From Darksidea phi (lineage: Eukaryota; Ascomycota; Dothideomycetes; Pleosporales; Lentitheciaceae), in the NCBI GenBank assembly GCA_030770425.1, contig JASJFT010000044.1:186001-250000 (forward strand): a stretch of DNA of 64,000 nucleotides. The letters run 5' to 3'. Below are positions 1 to 9,910 of the stretch, in pieces; position 1 is the first letter of the stretch; the number at the start of each line of letters is the position of its first letter. The notes below the pieces were generated by a model. That model was not told the origin of the DNA. It worked only from the letters and a program-made list of their open reading frames with translations, and did not search any database. The position numbers were made by a program, and so were the translations under genes.

Positions 1-514
1 GCGTGTAGCGTCAAAGCAGGGTATGAGAGGTCGAGGCAACGTACCAAATCAGCCAGTGAATCCAATTCCTGCCCCATCAAACTAGCCTTTTTCCTCCATC
101 GCGCCACCTTGCCGTCCATAAAGTCGAAGAATAGACCGAGCGGGATGAAGCCTAGCGCGAGGTACAGGTTGGTGTGGTTTGTGGGGTCGGCTTGGGAGCA
201 GTAGCGCAGCGAGGAGAAGACGGACATGACGCCGCAGAAGCCTATTATGATACCTATCAGTACGCGCTCGTGAGAGGAGGATAGATGGGGAGTGGAAAGG
301 ACGGACCGTTCAACTCAGTGATGAAGTCTGCCAGGTGCAGGGCGCGGAATAGAGAGAAGTGGCCGGCTTCTGAGCTGAGGAGGCGGGCTTGCTTGTCTTG
401 CGCTGCATGTTGTTATTACATTATTTCTTCATATGTACATGCTGTAGATGTACTCAGATCCTTGGATGGAATCTCATCCTTGGGCCCGGCAGGCGCGCCG
501 TTTCTTCTCGACAT
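1..514 (-). CDS. CHO1: CDP-diacylglycerol--serine O-phosphatidyltransferase (phosphatidylserine synthase), partial at left edge
   Basis: This enzyme makes phosphatidylserine from CDP-diacylglycerol and serine in the ER membrane. Exons read on the minus strand are 514-454, 402-307 and 253-45; the next intron (GTACGT donor at 44) runs off the window. The protein begins [12 protein letters not shown] and contains [20 protein letters not shown], the lead-in typical of fungal Cho1. Exon 3 carries the complete CDP-alcohol phosphatidyltransferase signature: DGKVAR, eight residues, G, three residues, D, three residues, D (through ELDSLAD). Hydrophobic stretches [12 protein letters not shown] and [12 protein letters not shown] flank the catalytic region. 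Frame is kept across both introns. The C-terminal membrane segments lie outside the window. The ATG at 514 is the only one that leads through the splices. Family assignment is firm; the introns are inferred from consensus. Confidence 0.9.
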
Positions 515-1253
515 GTTCTTTGGAGGTTATCGTAGTAGCGGTGAGTATTCGCGCTGACCGTAGAAAAAGTACAGAGTGGGAGGTAGAAAGCTTAGAACTG
601 AGGGTGTCTGCTGTTATGTTGCGTTGCGTTGCGGAGGGCGAAAGGTGACGTGCAAGACGGTTTGCCCGTATGGTGGACAAGCCGTATTCAAGTTCTCGCG
701 GGAACCAAAACGTCATCAGCCGCAAGCCACACCACACTCCAATGTCAACGTGACTAGCCAAGGATTTCGCGGCCTTTTGACGCATCGGGGTGAGGGCTTG
801 GCAGTTGGATGAATGTATGTATGTAGATGTTTCAGTTGCTTGCATTTACCAGCTTGCTATTTGCTTTTTGCATTTGTACTTCGCGCGTTGAAGACAAGTT
901 GAGACATGACGCAGGTTGGCCGGTGTCACAGTACCGGCTTGCGCCTGCGCATTGCTGGCGCGGAGATTGTGATTTGCGCGTGTCTTTGCAGAGCGTACAA
1001 TTGAATTTCAATACAAATGTGTACAGGTGTCGGTACTTTTCCCATAAGCGCCTCACACCTGTCTCGCATTGCTTCCATGCATTGCTCATAGCGTCGGACA
1101 CCTTGAAAGACCGTCTCCTCGAACTCCTCAACGCCGCCGTAAATGATGACATGGTATCGGTAGAAAGCTCGTGATGCCAGTACCGCAAAGAAGTCTTCAC
1201 TTCTTAATCCTCCGTGGTTGTGGTGAAGTAACTTCAGGTGATGAGGAGCGCGT
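515..1253. other. Intergenic region between CHO1 and GAR1
   Basis: It holds the CHO1 promoter (transcribed leftwards) and the 3' flank of GAR1. Several overlapping open frames exist on both strands but none shows a recognisable family, a splice pattern or convincing composition. A short (ATGT)n run sits near 812-826. I see no RNA gene. Confidence 0.5.
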
Positions 1254-2122
1254 TTAATAACCACCGCGTCCACGACTGAAACCTCCACCACCACGTCCAC
1301 CTCTTGAGAAACCACCGCTTCCCCCACGACCACCGCCGAAGCCTCGAGACCCGCCTCGTCCGCGATCCCCACCTCTTGAGAATCCCCCACCACGGCCTCC
1401 ACCACGACCACCGCCAAAGCCCCTCGACCCACCTCGTCCGCCGCCGCGAGATCCGCCACGACCGGCTCCGCCAGCCCTTTTGAGTTTCGGTGCGCCTGGT
1501 GCTGGTTTCGGCTTGGGCAAAAACCTAGAGATATCAGGAACGGAGCGCTTCCAATGTTTCAAACTAGAGAGACATTACTTTTCAAGCGGGAGTAGCTTAT
1601 CGCCGCCAATGTAGACCTTGTCGCCCTTTTTGAATGACTTTGCCTGTATGCCTTCCTGTGGTTTTATCGTGAAATAGACTTGGTTGAGCGGTCCGAGGAT
1701 CTCGTCGACTTTGCCGATGGGGGTCTGGTCGTACGTTAGCCTCCGTTTTTCAGCCCAAATCTACCGGAACGGAGACCCATGTACCTTGTTCTCGAGGTAT
1801 ATCGGAGCGTTGAAGTAGGGGATCTTGGGGTTTGAGGACTCGCAGAACATCTCGCCTTCCACGTCGTGCACGAAAGCGCCCAATTCTAAAGCGTGGTTAG
1901 CGCAGCTCTACTCGAAGATCTTTAAAATCCACTCACCAAGTACTGTTGCTGGTGGACCGAAAGATGGAGCTCCGCCTCCACGACCTATCGAGGAATTAGC
2001 TATGCGCAGGATGGAGCTTCCCAGCTGCAGCTCTACACACCTCCACGGGACGCAAAACCGCCGCCTCGTGAGAATCCGCCACCGCCGCCTCGGCCACCTC
2101 GTGGTGCTCCGCGAAAGGACAT
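1254..2122 (-). CDS. GAR1: H/ACA small nucleolar ribonucleoprotein complex subunit GAR1
   Basis: GAR1 is a core protein of H/ACA snoRNPs, which guide pseudouridylation of rRNA in the nucleolus. Five exons: 2122-2041, 1984-1937, 1885-1785, 1724-1579 and 1524-1254; they sum to 648 nt, giving 215 residues. The N-terminus ([16 protein letters not shown]) and the C-terminus are glycine-arginine rich RGG tails. The core between them includes [36 protein letters not shown] and [20 protein letters not shown], the conserved Gar1/Naf1 beta-barrel. All donors are GT and acceptors AG, with CTAAY/CTGAY-like branch points. The gene is divergent from THS1. Both RGG tails plus the diagnostic core make the call secure; small splice-site errors are possible. 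Confidence 0.95.
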
Positions 2123-2487
2123 TGTGTATATGGTCTGTCGGGGCAATCGTCGCTTGGGTATTGAGCAGTCGCACCCGCAGTTTAGAAGAAGAGAAAATCG
2201 AAAATGATCGGCCAATCGGCATTACGTTTCGCCGTGTCGAGACTTGGGTTCACCTGCCCCACCAAAGTAATGCATCGCGCCAAGGATATTGTGAGTTCAC
2301 TCAATTACTTGTAAAGGTGTTCTAAGCTGTCCTTGAACTGCTTTGACTCGAGTTGTGACTCTTCAAGGTATGATCATCCGACTCATACTACGATGATTCA
2401 ACGAGCCTTGGCGCAAGATTGACTCAGACAGTTAATATATATCCCACGCGAGGGGCTTCCAACTCGGACGCACACGAATACAACAAC
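2123..2487. promoter_or_regulatory. Shared divergent promoter region of GAR1 and THS1
   Basis: About 365 bp separate the start codons of GAR1 (leftwards) and THS1 (rightwards), two growth-related genes of ribosome and translation biology. No open frame of interest lies inside. I could not pick out a specific factor-binding site with confidence. Confidence 0.4.
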
Positions 2488-5063
2488 ATGGCTGAAGCTG
2501 TTAAGGAAGCTGTGGAAGGTGTCAAGAATCTCGCCGTCTCTGGTGAAGTAAAGCCAAAGAAGGAAAAGAAGAAGAAGGGCGCTGCCGAGGGAGCAGATGG
2601 GCGCCCGCAAGAGCTCAGTCCTCCGCCAGCATACTTTGACCACCGGATCCAGATATTGTGGGTGGATCATGACCGCATCCTTTCGACTGCATGCTAACAG
2701 ACTAACAGCGAGAAGTTGAAAGCGAAATACGACGAGGAAATCGCCCAGAAACCCCGCGGTGCGAACCTACCCTTTCAAGTCGCCAGGTATCTTTCCACTG
2801 ACCCCCATATGCGCATACAGAGAAGATCGAAATCACGCTCGAGGATGGCAGTATAAAAGTGGGCGAGTCGTGGGTCACTAGCCCCGCAGATATTGCGCGA
2901 GGTATCAGCAAAAGCTTGTTCGAGCGCACCGTCATTGCCCGGCTAGATCACGGTACAGATGCGGAGACGCTATGGGACCTGGAGCGGCCGCTTGAGAAGA
3001 GCTGCAAACTAGAGCTGCTCCCGTTCGATCATCCGGAGGGCAAGAAGGTCTTTTGGCATTCGAGCGCACATATCCTAGGGGAGGCTTCGGAGCGTAGGTT
3101 CGGGTGCGATCTCTGCATTGGTCCGCCGATTGACGATGGCTTCTACTATGAGGTAGGGATAAGTGTTAAGGGATGAAGGCATCGCTGACATAACATGTAG
3201 ATGGCGCTACCTGAGAAGGCTTCGGTAGAGCAGTCGGACTACAAGCCCCTTGAGAACATCGTCAGTAGCATCGTCAAGGAGAAGCAGGTCTTCCAACGCC
3301 TGGCTCTTTCAAAAGATGATCTGTGAGGTGGCTCGGGGAATCTTGTTCGACAGTTTGCTAATCTGCATTCAGACTAGAAATGTTCAAGTCCAACCCATAC
3401 AAGCAGTACATCATCAAGGACAAGATTCCCGACGGCACCTTTACCACAGTTTACCGCAACGGACCACTCATCGATCTCTGCCGAGGACCCCACGTACCAC
3501 ACACGGGACGGATAAAGCAATTCAAGATTATGAAGAACTCCGCATCCTATTTCCTCGGCGATGCAAACAATGACAGTCTGCAGCGCATCTACGGTGTGTC
3601 GTTCCCGGACAAGGATCAGATGCAAGCACATCTTAAATATCTCGAGGAAGCCGCCAAGCGAGACCACCGCAAGATTGGCAAAGAGCAGGAACTTTTCTTC
3701 TTCCATGACTGGAGTCCCGGCTCGTGCTTCTTCTTGCCTCACGGAATGATCATTTACAATACTCTGATGGCGTTTCTGCGCAAGCAGTACTGGGATAGGG
3801 GCTACCAGGAGGTTGGATCGCCGAACATGTTTAACTCAGCATTGTGGAAGGTCTCAGGCCACTGGCAACACTACAACGATGATATGTTTACTTTCGACGT
3901 GGAGAAGGAGAAGTGGGCATTGAAGCCCATGAACTGCCCAGGTCACTGTCTCATTTTCAAGCACCGTGAGCGGAGCTACAGGGAACTACCGATTCGAATG
4001 GCTGACTTCGGAATTTTGCACCGGAACGAGGCATCCGGTGCTCTCACTGGCTTAACTCGAGTTCGCCGATTTCAACAGGATGACACTCACATCTTCTGCA
4101 CAGAGGACCAGATCACCGAGGAGATTTCTGGGCTATTCGACTTCCTGAGGGAAGTGTATGGCAAATTCGGCTTTACGTTCAAGCTGAAGCTCAGCACGCG
4201 CCCAGAAGGCTTCCTTGGAGAGATTGAGACTTGGGAAAAGGCTGAGAGCAAGTTGACTGAGGCACTCGACCAGTTCACAGCTGCGGGGGGCGATGCATGG
4301 GAGCTTAACCCCGGCGACGGCGCATTTTATGGACCGAAGATCGACATCACCATCTCAGACGCCCTCAGACGAGAGTTCCAATGCGCAACAATTCAGCTTG
4401 ACTTTCAGCTACCCCAGCGATTCGAATTGGAGTACATGACATCTGAGGTGAGACCAAAGACGGAGAAAGCCGAGAAGGCAGACGACGCAAGCAAGGCAAA
4501 AGAGGAGAAGCATGACAAGGTCAAAGAGTTGGCAGAGCGTGAGAACGAAACATTGAAAAAGACGCCAGTGCCGCAACCAGGCTACGCTCGACCAGTCATG
4601 ATTCACCGCGCCATCTACGGGTCTTTCGAACGATTCATTGCGTGTGTACTCTTCCCCCCCGAGTGGCTCCGATCATACTGACGGTAAATTTAGGATTCTC
4701 ATAGAGCACTTCGCCGGTCGTTGGCCCTTTTGGCTCTCCCCGCGTCAAGTGATGGTCATCCCTGTCATGCCCGCCGTTAACGACTACGTCAAGGAAGTGC
4801 AGGCTAAGCTTCGCGCAGAAGGGTTTCACGCCGATATCGACATCAGTGGTAACACAATGCAGAAAAAGATTCGCACTGCTCAGCTACAGCTGTATAACTT
4901 CATCTTCGTTGTTGGAGCTGAGGAGCGTGATAGTCGCACAGCCAACATTCGTAACCGCGATGACCAGGCCACGCAACAGCGAGGCGAGGTAATTCCGCTG
5001 GACGAGGCTATCAAGAAGTTAGTGCAATTGAGGGATGAGAGGCGGCTGGAGAACAAGATGTAG
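2488..5063 (+). CDS. THS1: Threonyl-tRNA synthetase, cytoplasmic
   Basis: Charges tRNA-Thr with threonine in the cytosol. Six exons: 2488-2657, 2709-2758, 2821-3152, 3201-3322, 3373-4641 and 4694-5063 (2313 nt, 770 residues, close to fungal ThrRS length). In order: a lysine-rich N-terminus; a TGS-like domain (residues about 80-140, [15 protein letters not shown]); the editing domain with [12 protein letters not shown]; the class II catalytic core with KPMNCPGHC (zinc-binding Cys near residue 413), motif 2 region [17 protein letters not shown] and [29 protein letters not shown]; and the C-terminal anticodon-binding domain (ending [19 protein letters not shown]). A charged Lys/Glu-rich insertion of about 45 residues (about 582-626) interrupts the catalytic domain before the PVMIHRA motif. 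No mitochondrial presequence is obvious. Confidence 0.96.
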
Positions 5064-5587
5064 GGCACTGGAGGAATGGTCATGAGGGATGTGCATGGTG
5101 CGCGATGTTGAGGAGGTCATGTGTGGGTCTTCGTCGCCATCATGATTTTGGGCGCGGTAGAATCAAAAATCAAACCCTCATAATGGAGTTCAATTGCCAA
5201 AGCACTTTCATGGTAGATCATGACCATGTTAAGTGTATGAACAGAGTCCCCGTGAATCACCTGCAACCTGTGCCGTCAAGGTCCGAAGGGAAGTCGACCT
5301 AATGCAGCTAGAACAAGTTTCTTACACCTCCCCCTACACGTCATCTTTACTTCGTCTTCGATACCTAACCTCAAATCTCACCGGTCGGATTTCCATGGCT
5401 TCGGCTCCTTGCGACCAATGAGATCTCAAGGCAGACTGTGAGGCGTATCAACCGCCAGCCTTCTCCGCATGAGGCACTGTCACCCCACCACGTAGCCGTA
5501 ATTCCAATTACTACCTAGCATTGTGAACTCAACACCGAGCGCTCTGCTCCCTGTAACCACATTTCCGCCTCCGCTTCTCCATCCGCC
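5064..5587. other. Intergenic region after THS1
   Basis: It holds the 3' flank of THS1 and the promoter of the gene at 5588. A pyrimidine-rich stretch around 5320-5350 and 5560-5585 precedes the next start. Short open frames look spurious. Confidence 0.4.
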
Positions 5588-7133
5588 ATGGCAGACTTTG
5601 GCTGGTCCGCTAGCTGCATCGTCGAAGCTATCAAGACCGCCAACAAGATCCGGAAAGCTCTTCAGGAGTCCGGTGGAGCGAAAGAAAATTATATGGCGAC
5701 TGTAGCTTTTCTAGGCCAGATTGATGCGACTTTCAAACATCTTGAGAAGCACGTCAGGGAACATCCGGATTCACCGTACCGTGACGCTATTGGGCAGCAA
5801 CTTAAGCTCATTGAATCGCCCTGGAAGAGGGTCGAAGCTTCGTACGTCGACAAGTATGAGAAAAGCTTGGGAAAGGACTCGAAGAGATCAAAGCTGAAGC
5901 AGGCGCCGAGGATGATGCAGTGGGCGATGAAGGATATTGATGGGGTTGTGCGCAAGGAGAAGGCTGGGATTTTGGAGCCATTGACTATGATTGGCTCGTT
6001 GTTGTCGTTGGGCTTGATGTAAGTACATAAGCGCGGGCTATGGAAGGCGACTAATATATCATCGTAGGAGAGAGGTTCAAGAACTCAACGAGAAATGCCA
6101 GAAGATCATCGATGAGCTGGAAGTTGCTAATCTCTCGTCAATTGTTGAGAAGTCTTTACGTGAGATTGAAGAAACGGCGCACACGAAGCAGTTGGAACGC
6201 ATCACTGAATTGCAAAGAGCGATTGAACAACATCACGACGAGATGGTCGATCTTATGAGATCACTAAGTACCGGCACTACATCCTATGCTCGGCAACAGA
6301 ACGAGAGCACCAATTCACTTAGTAACGGTACGACAGAGACGACATCGATTGTCATGAGGGTCGAGCAGAAACTCCGAGATCCGATCGCATCTTTGGAGGC
6401 TATAAAGTCGGAACTTGGAGTGCAGAAGCATAGTCTCGACATGATGCAAATAACTCTGCACGAACTGGCCGCTAAGCGTAGCCTTGGTGAACCGCGTAAA
6501 AACCGTACGAGGACGCCATCAGCCTGGATCACGGCAGGAACCATGCTGGCTACTGTAGCTTCCGCCTTCGTTCGTGGATATCCAGCTACTCGATCAAGAC
6601 CTCTTGATCAAACCACAACCCTTGACGTGATATCTAGACAAGCCGTCAAACAGTCGTCTAACAAAGCCCCAAGTGATCAGCATTATAAGCCCGGGGCAGT
6701 TGCACGTGCCAGAGTAGTGCAGGCACTCCCATCAAATTACGAAAATAGAACTGAGCACTGGATTAACGAATTTAAAGAGAAGGAATGCAACAAGTTAACT
6801 CTTTCTTCACAGAAGGCATTCATCCACTTGTCACCCAATGGGCCCCATCGCAGTCCCAAGAAATCACACTCTAGTCCTAGAAAAAACTCCCAAGCACCTT
6901 GTCAAGACTCCCCTGTTGAATCGAATGAGCCTTCAGAAAGCCCGTGCCATAAACCGACGCCGATAACTGCATCTATCTCCTCCACGTCCCCACGAGGTGG
7001 CGGGTGTGGATTCTTCGGGGATAGGTGTTGGTATTGTTGCAGTTGTTGTAAGGGACCTTACAGTGTTTTGCTTCACTCTCTATGTGAGTGTGGTCATCAA
7101 AGGTGTTCGATGTGTGCGCAAAGCAAATTATGA
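5588..7133 (+). CDS. Uncharacterised fungal protein with STAND-type N-terminal-like region and Cys-rich C-terminus
   Basis: Two exons, 5588-6018 and 6068-7133 (1497 nt, 498 residues), joined by a 49-bp intron with a CTAAT branch point. Residues 1 to about 145 are helical (start MADFGWSASCIVEAIKTANK, later GILEPLTMIGSLLSLGL) and resemble the N-terminal region found in many fungal STAND/NACHT-type and related proteins. A helical stretch with heptad-like pattern follows (about 150-300). The middle is Ser/Pro rich. The last 45 residues form a dense cysteine cluster (CGFFGDRCWYCCSCCKG and CECGHQRCSMC), which looks like a metal-binding or palmitoylated tail. There is no nucleotide-binding domain, so it is not itself a STAND ATPase. 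The start ATG sits in a good context. Function unknown; the family resemblance is from memory. Confidence 0.7.
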
Positions 7134-7866
7134 GTATACGTAACCATCGTTACCGTTTGGTTGGCGAGCGATCAGGATGCATTTGAGTTGATGTGGAGAT
7201 CATACGTGGCTTTCTCACGCACGGTGCTCGAATATCATGCCCTTGCTGAACACTATGAGCCGTTTGTAGGATAGATACTGACGCTACACGAGGTGCAAAA
7301 GCTTCCCCTTCGAGCGAATTCAATTTTTATCTTCAAACCACCCCTCCTCCCCTAAGAAGGCAAGTCGCCTAGTATGAAATCTCTCTTTAGCGTGAGTTGG
7401 TCCCCCAACTTTCCCAAAGCTATCCGTTTTCTCAAAAACAAACGATGTCCTCCTATCCACAGGCTCTCCCACCTCCCACCCTGCTCGTCAGCCCAATGGA
7501 GCGTTGAGAACAGAAGCTAATCCGACTTTAGATCGCACCACACGGTCCTATGTATACATGGCAATGCCAGATAGATCTATCCACAAGGCAAGGGTCACAT
7601 TCAAATGACCAAAAGTATTAAATCTTGTCGATCCATTTGAAACAGACATGCTTTGTAGAGTTTGCTCACTGCGAGGATCTCTCTATGCACAGACACGCAG
7701 TATCTTCTCTACAGGTCCCGATAATGTGAACAAATGTCTATTAGCGAATGAAAAGGGTCGGCATGTAAGGTGCATGCGCAAATGTCGAGCCATGATCCTG
7801 CTGCTATATAGAAGAGCTCATCACAACAGTCCAGCTCATTGCGATGGCAACTCTTGTACGTAGTCT
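7134..7866. other. Intergenic, no gene seen
   Basis: AT-moderate DNA with many short stops in all frames. I see nothing that I can support as a gene or RNA. Confidence 0.4.
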
Positions 7867-8292
7867 TCAAGTTGGCAAAGCGTCCTCGTAGAAGGCTTGC
7901 TGTAATTCTTCCCTCTTAAGATCCGATTCCACGCGATCGAATTTGAAGAATAGGGAGTGTGAAATGATATCTGCGTACCGACGACCCAAAGCCTCTGCAA
8001 AAATACCATTGTTGTCGAAATTCAATGCAGCAAAGAATTCCCTAATGTCGTAGTCATGATCACCGCGCATGACTGAAGTGTTGATAGACTTTCCGAATTG
8101 CGACTTCGAAAAACATGACGCCAAGTGCGTATATTGATAGTTCTTCTTTAGGCCACGCACTATCCCACTTCTTACCTTTTCATTTTGACTAGGCCCATGA
8201 TATGGGTTGTTACGATGCATTTTTCGAGCGAAAGCTGAGTGAGGAAGAAGCGGACGCTGCTGCTCGCCCAGCGACCCTTGACGTCCAACCAT
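7867..8292 (-). CDS. Hypothetical protein, 141 residues
   Basis: Open frame from the ATG at 8292 (MVGRQGSLGEQQRPLLPHSA) to a stop at 7867. The composition is mixed and hydrophilic, with a charged C-terminus (FFKFDRVESDLKREELQQAF). The frame stays open upstream of the ATG to about 8349, so an earlier exon is possible. I do not recognise the family. It lies in a decayed region next to a pseudogene on the same strand, so it could itself be a fragment. Confidence 0.35.
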   Translation of the reverse strand: MVGRQGSLGEQQRPLLPHSAFARKMHRNNPYHGPSQNEKVRSGIVRGLKKNYQYTHLASCFSKSQFGKSINTSVMRGDHDYDIREFFAALNFDNNGIFAEALGRRYADIISHSLFFKFDRVESDLKREELQQAFYEDALPT

Positions 8293-8686
8293 GGTGATGA
8301 ATATAGTTGTGGCATGGAAAGCGAATGCAGGTATGCGGGGCGTAGTCACTGGTACGGATACATGACTTGGATTTTAATGTAGTCCTCGAATGTTGTGTTC
8401 GATGGCATGCGATCTAGCGAGTCGGAGCTCCTGGCTACTTGGGTTGAACTTTCCGAGATTTGCACTTCGTAAGCGTGCGTTTTTGGGAGAGAAAAAGCCG
8501 GAGATAGAAACAGAGGCCATGAAGCTACAATTGATGATATTTTCAATAGTCTTGCGTGGGTTTCCCACTATGCGACTAACCCGGGACCTGGTTGTGAGTA
8601 GTATGACAACTGGGACCCGGCGGGAGAGTCTGGAGAGGAGCTTGCAGGGGAAAAGTTGTTAACAAATTCCCCGTATCCTAAACCTA

Positions 8687-9560
8687 TCATTCATGGACTG
8701 GCAATACTCCACCTCGGAGACTCGAGTCCGCCAAGCTACTCCCTAGGGCGCGCATCTCGTCTTCGAGCTCCTGGGGCGAACAGTTGTGCTTTGCTATCTC
8801 AAAGTCCACTAAAACCATATTAGGCCCATCCCTTACGAGAAAGTTATGTTTGTTGATATCCCCAAGCTTAATTCCAAGCTCATGTCATCGCCCCAAAGCC
8901 TTCTTGCAGCGCTCGAGGTCTCCTGGCCCCGCGGCCCTCGCGTCTTGCACCCACTCAACAACGAAGCCAACCACACGCCCATCTTTGCCCTCGGTAAGAG
9001 GACCGAAATACTTAGGGCCGATACCGCTGTGATTATTGCGTTGATAGGCAGTCGTCTCAGCCGCGATAGAAGTAATTTCCCAAGGCCAAACGGCAAGCTT
9101 GACAAGCACGGGTCCGCCGTTATTAAGTTTGGGATGCGTGGAAATGTGGACTCGTTGCTTCACTCAGTCTTGTTGAGTGAAATTAAACTCGTTCCGCTTT
9201 ATGGGATACCAAAGGTTCTCTACCCCGGCAAAGGACACTGGCTCCGTCTTGACGAAGGTAGCTTCTCCTGTTGTGGGGTCCTTGGCGATATGACCCTTGT
9301 TCCAATCCCCAGCTAGAAAGGGTGGAAGAAGCTTGCTAAGCAGGACAGACTCAAAGGTGCGGTAATCCTCAGCTCCACTAAAAGTCCCCGGCGCCGTGGT
9401 CACGTATTTGACGTGCTGGTTGTCTAGAAGGAACCGGTAATCGCTATCATCTATGTCGTCCTCGTCGACGGGGCAAGCGAGGAGCTGGACGGTAATATTT
9501 TTTTGTCTTGGGAACGGTTATGGCGGAGGCGTCGAGAATGCAAATAACGGCTGTGTAGCT
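8687..9560 (-). pseudogene. Broken kinase-like gene of the family usually labelled 'alpha-galactosidase A' in fungi
   Basis: Read on the minus strand in one frame from about 9497 to 8687, the sequence gives LLPPFLAGDWNKGHIAKDP, LWYPIKRNEFNFTQQD, WPWEITSIAAETTAYQ, GPKYFGPLTEGKDGRVVGF and LGDINKHNFLVRDG. This is the pattern of a widespread fungal family with a protein-kinase-like fold, often mis-named alpha-galactosidase A. It is broken by an in-frame TGA at 9166-9164 and another at 8887-8885, where the family expects a residue just before the HELGI segment. A frameshift also falls in a run of seven T (9498-9504, A on the coding strand) that separates the upstream piece SSYTAVICILDASAITVPKT. 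The catalytic-loop equivalent (GDINKHNF) and the following VDFEIA are still readable. Clearly decayed; no function expected. Confidence 0.75.
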
Positions 9561-9720
9561 TGACCCGTTGAGGCGGCGGTACGGCTTTGTAGGTGTGATC
9601 GGTCAGAAACTGTCCAGTAGTAGGAACTAGGCAATTTGCCGAGACGTAGAAGATTTCACGTGCTAGCATGTGAATACCCGCGAACACTCGCACGCCCTTA
9701 ATACTACCCAACGACCCAGC

Positions 9721-9910
9721 TACTAAGCTCTGCATCAGCCAGCTACTGAGCTCGATATAGGTTAGCTGCTGAGCCTGATGCTGAGCCTGATACTAAGCCT
9801 GATACTATACCCCGATTCTTAATAAGGCTGTCCTAATCAAGGATAGGGGCGCTCTCATCAAGGATATGGGTTTGACATATCAAGGATGAGGGCATGGTAC
9901 CATAGTGGAC
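9721..9910. repeat. Degenerate short tandem repeats
   Basis: Between 9725 and 9805 units like GAGCCTGATGCT / GAGCCTGATACT / AAGCCTGATACT recur. Between about 9830 and 9895 there are three imperfect copies of ATCAAGGATAGGGG-like units. The copies are diverged, so this is an old low-complexity tract. Confidence 0.5.

Noticed and set aside
474..845. Minus-strand open frame of 123 codons over the CHO1 start
   Set aside because: It overlaps CHO1 exon 1 in another frame and has no family signal; CHO1 is clear.
1825..2325. Plus-strand frame of 166 codons
   Set aside because: Antisense shadow of GAR1 exons and introns; the minus strand encodes an unmistakable GAR1.
8346..8546. Minus-strand small secreted-like frame with a hydrophobic start
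   Set aside because: It begins with TTG, not ATG, and no upstream exon supplies a start.
9451..9735. Minus-strand 94-codon frame
   Set aside because: Partly a shadow of the kinase-like pseudogene in another frame; no start ATG in a sensible place.
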